Shown here piece after piece: positions 6,441-7,405 of a stretch of 7,405 nucleotides of DNA. Source of the DNA: Acidimicrobiia bacterium (GTDB lineage: Bacteria > Actinomycetota > Acidimicrobiia > IMCC26256 > JACDBD01); assembly GCA_031177445.1 (NCBI GenBank), contig JAPSGP010000137.1, positions 1 to 7,405 of the forward strand. The letters are read 5' to 3'. Position 1 is the first letter of the stretch. Every line of letters starts with the position of its first letter. A model generated the notes under the pieces. The model was not told the DNA's origin, ran no database searches, and saw only the letters and a program-made list of their open reading frames with translations. Both the position numbers and the translations under genes were made by a program.

Positions 6441-6892
6441 GAGCGCGTGTCCTCGAGCCAGTCGGGCATATCGATGGGCGGGTTCGGCAGCTGCACCACG
6501 CCGCGCTCGTCGAGGAAGCGCTGGTAGCCCTCGAGATCGGCGGGGAACGACCGGGGATCGCCCATCATCACCTCGAACAGCTTCACGCCGTTCGGCCCGG
6601 CGACGAACGGACCGAACGTGTCGCCCTGGTCGAGGGCGATGTGCGTGCCTGCGGGACAGTGGACGTCGCCGCAGGTCATGTCGCCCTCGAGCACGAACAC
6701 GACGTGATTGCTGTTGTGGCCGTGGGGCTGGACGATCATCCCGGGATCCCACTCGGCGAAGAGGGAGAGGAACTCGGGCCCGAAGTCGAGCCACTTCTCC
6801 CGCACCGAGGCGGTGCGTTCGCCGTGCTGCTGGCGGCGCACCTCTTGCCACGTGAACTCGTCGAGGTGTCGGATCCGCGGTCCACCGGCCAT
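6437..6892 (-). CDS. Small cupin protein A, first gene of the cluster
   Basis: A 151-residue single-domain cupin. Motif 1 reads 'GMIVQPHGHNSNHVVFVLEG' (51-70): His57 and His59 are the first two ligands, and His63 occupies the place of the usual Glu, suggesting a histidine-only metal site. Motif 2 'CPAGTHIALDQGD' (79-91) offers His84. The tail 'PIDMPDWLEDTRS' is acidic and probably peripheral. The frame runs on upstream to 7285, but that part is antisense to the dioxygenase gene. The ATG at 6892 has an excellent ribosome-binding site (AAGGGGGG, seven bases upstream) and follows the divergent control region directly. It is the first gene of the six-gene unit and likely the best translated. It shares the GPFVAGPNG/GFVAGPDG strand with the next cupin, suggesting the two are paralogs or halves of one functional pair. 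Reaction unknown. Confidence 0.87.
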   Translation of the reverse strand: MAGGPRIRHLDEFTWQEVRRQQHGERTASVREKWLDFGPEFLSLFAEWDPGMIVQPHGHNSNHVVFVLEGDMTCGDVHCPAGTHIALDQGDTFGPFVAGPNGVKLFEVMMGDPRSFPADLEGYQRFLDERGVVQLPNPPIDMPDWLEDTRS

Positions 6893-6899
6893 GCGCGAT

Positions 6900-6907
6900 C
6901 CCCCCTT
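6900..6907 (-). promoter_or_regulatory. Strong ribosome-binding site for cupin A
   Basis: Minus-strand AAGGGGGG lies seven bases before the ATG at 6892. It is the best Shine-Dalgarno match ahead of any gene in the cluster and fixes the start against the long upstream extension of the frame. Confidence 0.7.
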
Positions 6908-6909
6908 GC

Positions 6910-6936
6910 CTAAGATTCTTAGCAGTAAGAGACTAA
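6910..6936. promoter_or_regulatory. Overlapping inverted repeats, probable operator in the divergent control region
   Basis: CTAAGA (6910-6915), one T, TCTTAG (6917-6922) form a 13-bp perfect palindrome. The same right arm also pairs with a second site: TCTTA (6917-6921), gcag, TAAGA (6926-6930). A wider dyad, TTAG (6919-6922) with CTAA (6933-6936), overlaps both. The tract is clearly AT-richer than the DNA around it and lies between divergently transcribed genes. This arrangement is typical of a repressor site of TetR, GntR or MarR type controlling both directions. The regulator is not encoded in this window and its family is a guess. Confidence 0.6.
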
Positions 6937-6958
6937 CGAGGGTCGTCCGAGTTGCCAA
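6930..6958 (-). promoter_or_regulatory. Candidate promoter for the six-gene cluster
   Basis: On the minus strand TTGGCA (6953-6958; one mismatch to TTGACA) is followed after exactly 17 bases by TAGTCT (6930-6935). The latter keeps the key TA...T positions of a -10 box but matches the rest poorly. Transcription would start just inside the palindrome at 6910-6922, a natural repressor position. The -35 box overlaps the ribosome-binding region of the divergent dioxygenase gene. No equally good pair was found for the plus direction. Confidence 0.4.
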
Positions 6959-6963
6959 GGGGG
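6957..6963 (+). promoter_or_regulatory. Ribosome-binding site supporting the GTG start of the dioxygenase
   Basis: AAGGGGG is followed by TGTC and the GTG at 6968. This favours 6968 over the in-frame ATG at 6983, which has no Shine-Dalgarno at a suitable distance. Confidence 0.6.
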
Positions 6964-6967
6964 TGTC

Positions 6968-7405
6968 GTGGGCGCCATCGAGATGCGGCCGCTCACGGCG
7001 GCGATCGGCGCCGAGATCCATGGCGTCGACCTCACCGACACGCTCGACGACGAGACCGTCACCGCTATTCGTGCTGCGCTGCTCGAGCATCTCGTCGTGT
7101 TCTTTCGCGACCAGCACATCACCGACGAGCAGCACGTCGACTTCGCGCTGCGCTTCGGGCCACTGAGCGTGTCGCCGCTCGTCACCAAGTACCAGGAGAC
7201 GCCGGTGGTCACCGTGCTCGACCAGGTCAGCCCGAAGGGCGAAGGCGCGGACGAGTGGCACAGCGACAACACCTTCATGGCGCACCCGCCGATGGGATCG
7301 ATCCTGCGCGCAGTCGAGCTGCCGGCTGTCGGCGGCGACACCTGCTTCGCCAACATGTACGCGGCATACGAGGGGCTGTCGGCCCCGATGCGCGAGCTCG
7401 TCGAC
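6968..7405 (+). CDS. TauD/TfdA-family Fe(II)/2-oxoglutarate dioxygenase, N-terminal part (cut by window edge)
   Basis: 146 codons are visible and the frame runs off the right edge. The N-terminus 'MRPLTAAIGAEIHGVDLTDTL' (6-26), 'LLEHLVVFFRDQHITDEQHVDFALRFGPL' (38-66), 'EWHSDNTF' (96-103) and 'PAVGGDTCFANMYAAYEGLS' (119-138) are characteristic of TauD/TfdA enzymes. His98 and Asp100 are the first two of the three iron ligands; the distal His and the 2-oxoglutarate-binding Arg would lie beyond the window. Family members hydroxylate substrates such as taurine, alkyl sulfates or phenoxyacetates next to a heteroatom, causing its release, and consume O2 and 2-oxoglutarate. The GTG at 6968 has AAGGGGG upstream; an ATG at 6983 is a fallback. 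It is transcribed away from the cupin-led cluster across only 75 bases, so common regulation is likely. Substrate is undetermined. Confidence 0.92.
   Translation, partial: MGAIEMRPLTAAIGAEIHGVDLTDTLDDETVTAIRAALLEHLVVFFRDQHITDEQHVDFALRFGPLSVSPLVTKYQETPVVTVLDQVSPKGEGADEWHSDNTFMAHPPMGSILRAVELPAVGGDTCFANMYAAYEGLSAPMRELVD

Noticed and set aside
6437..7285. A 282-codon version of cupin A, and the 268-codon version of cupin B (6045-6851)
   Set aside because: The extensions run antisense to the dioxygenase gene and out of frame through cupin A respectively. Strong ribosome-binding sites or coupling signals support 6892 and 6440.
1..7405. CRISPR arrays, tRNA or rRNA genes, insertion sequences, phage or defence genes
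   Set aside because: No regularly spaced repeats, cloverleaf-like sequence, transposase, integrase or nuclease-like protein was seen on either strand. The window looks metabolic.

Overview
The window is high-GC DNA with actinobacteria-like codon use. Codons end overwhelmingly in G or C, GTG starts are frequent, and consecutive stop and start codons interlock. The gene families (ABC-F ATPase, amidohydrolases with a DxHVVEP motif, a D-aminoacylase-like hydrolase, small cupins, TauD) would suit an actinobacterium, possibly Acidimicrobiia. That placement is inference from style only; no taxonomic marker gene is present.

Layout from left to right: (1) 1-580, minus, the N-terminal 193 codons of an ABC-F type ATPase that runs off the left edge. 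(2) 759-1169, minus, a 136-residue protein that faintly resembles a RadC/JAB domain but lacks its metal-binding residues. (3) 1209-1253, a long near-perfect hairpin that separates this part from the cluster to its right. (4) 1316-6892, minus, six tightly packed genes read right to left: two small cupins, a D-aminoacylase-like amidohydrolase, an amidohydrolase-2 protein, a nitroreductase-like flavoprotein, and a second amidohydrolase-2 protein. Every junction overlaps (4, 1, 4, 4 and 32 nt), so this is very probably one transcript with coupled translation. (5) 6893-6967, a short divergent control region that is AT-rich for this DNA and holds overlapping dyads and a candidate promoter. (6) 6968-7405, plus, the N-terminal 146 codons of a TauD/TfdA-like Fe(II)/2-oxoglutarate dioxygenase that runs off the right edge.

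The six-gene unit and the divergent dioxygenase look like a catabolic cluster for a small organic molecule. It combines oxygenase or cupin chemistry, hydrolysis or decarboxylation (three TIM-barrel amidohydrolases) and an FMN-dependent redox step. The substrate cannot be read from the sequence. The most noteworthy points are the fully coupled gene order, the pair of related amidohydrolases flanking a nitroreductase, the apparent loss of two zinc-ligand histidines in the D-aminoacylase-like protein, and the operator-like dyads in the divergent promoter. No RNA gene, CRISPR array, insertion sequence or integrase was seen. No gene-free stretch exceeds 300 bases; the largest gaps are 581-758 and 1170-1315.
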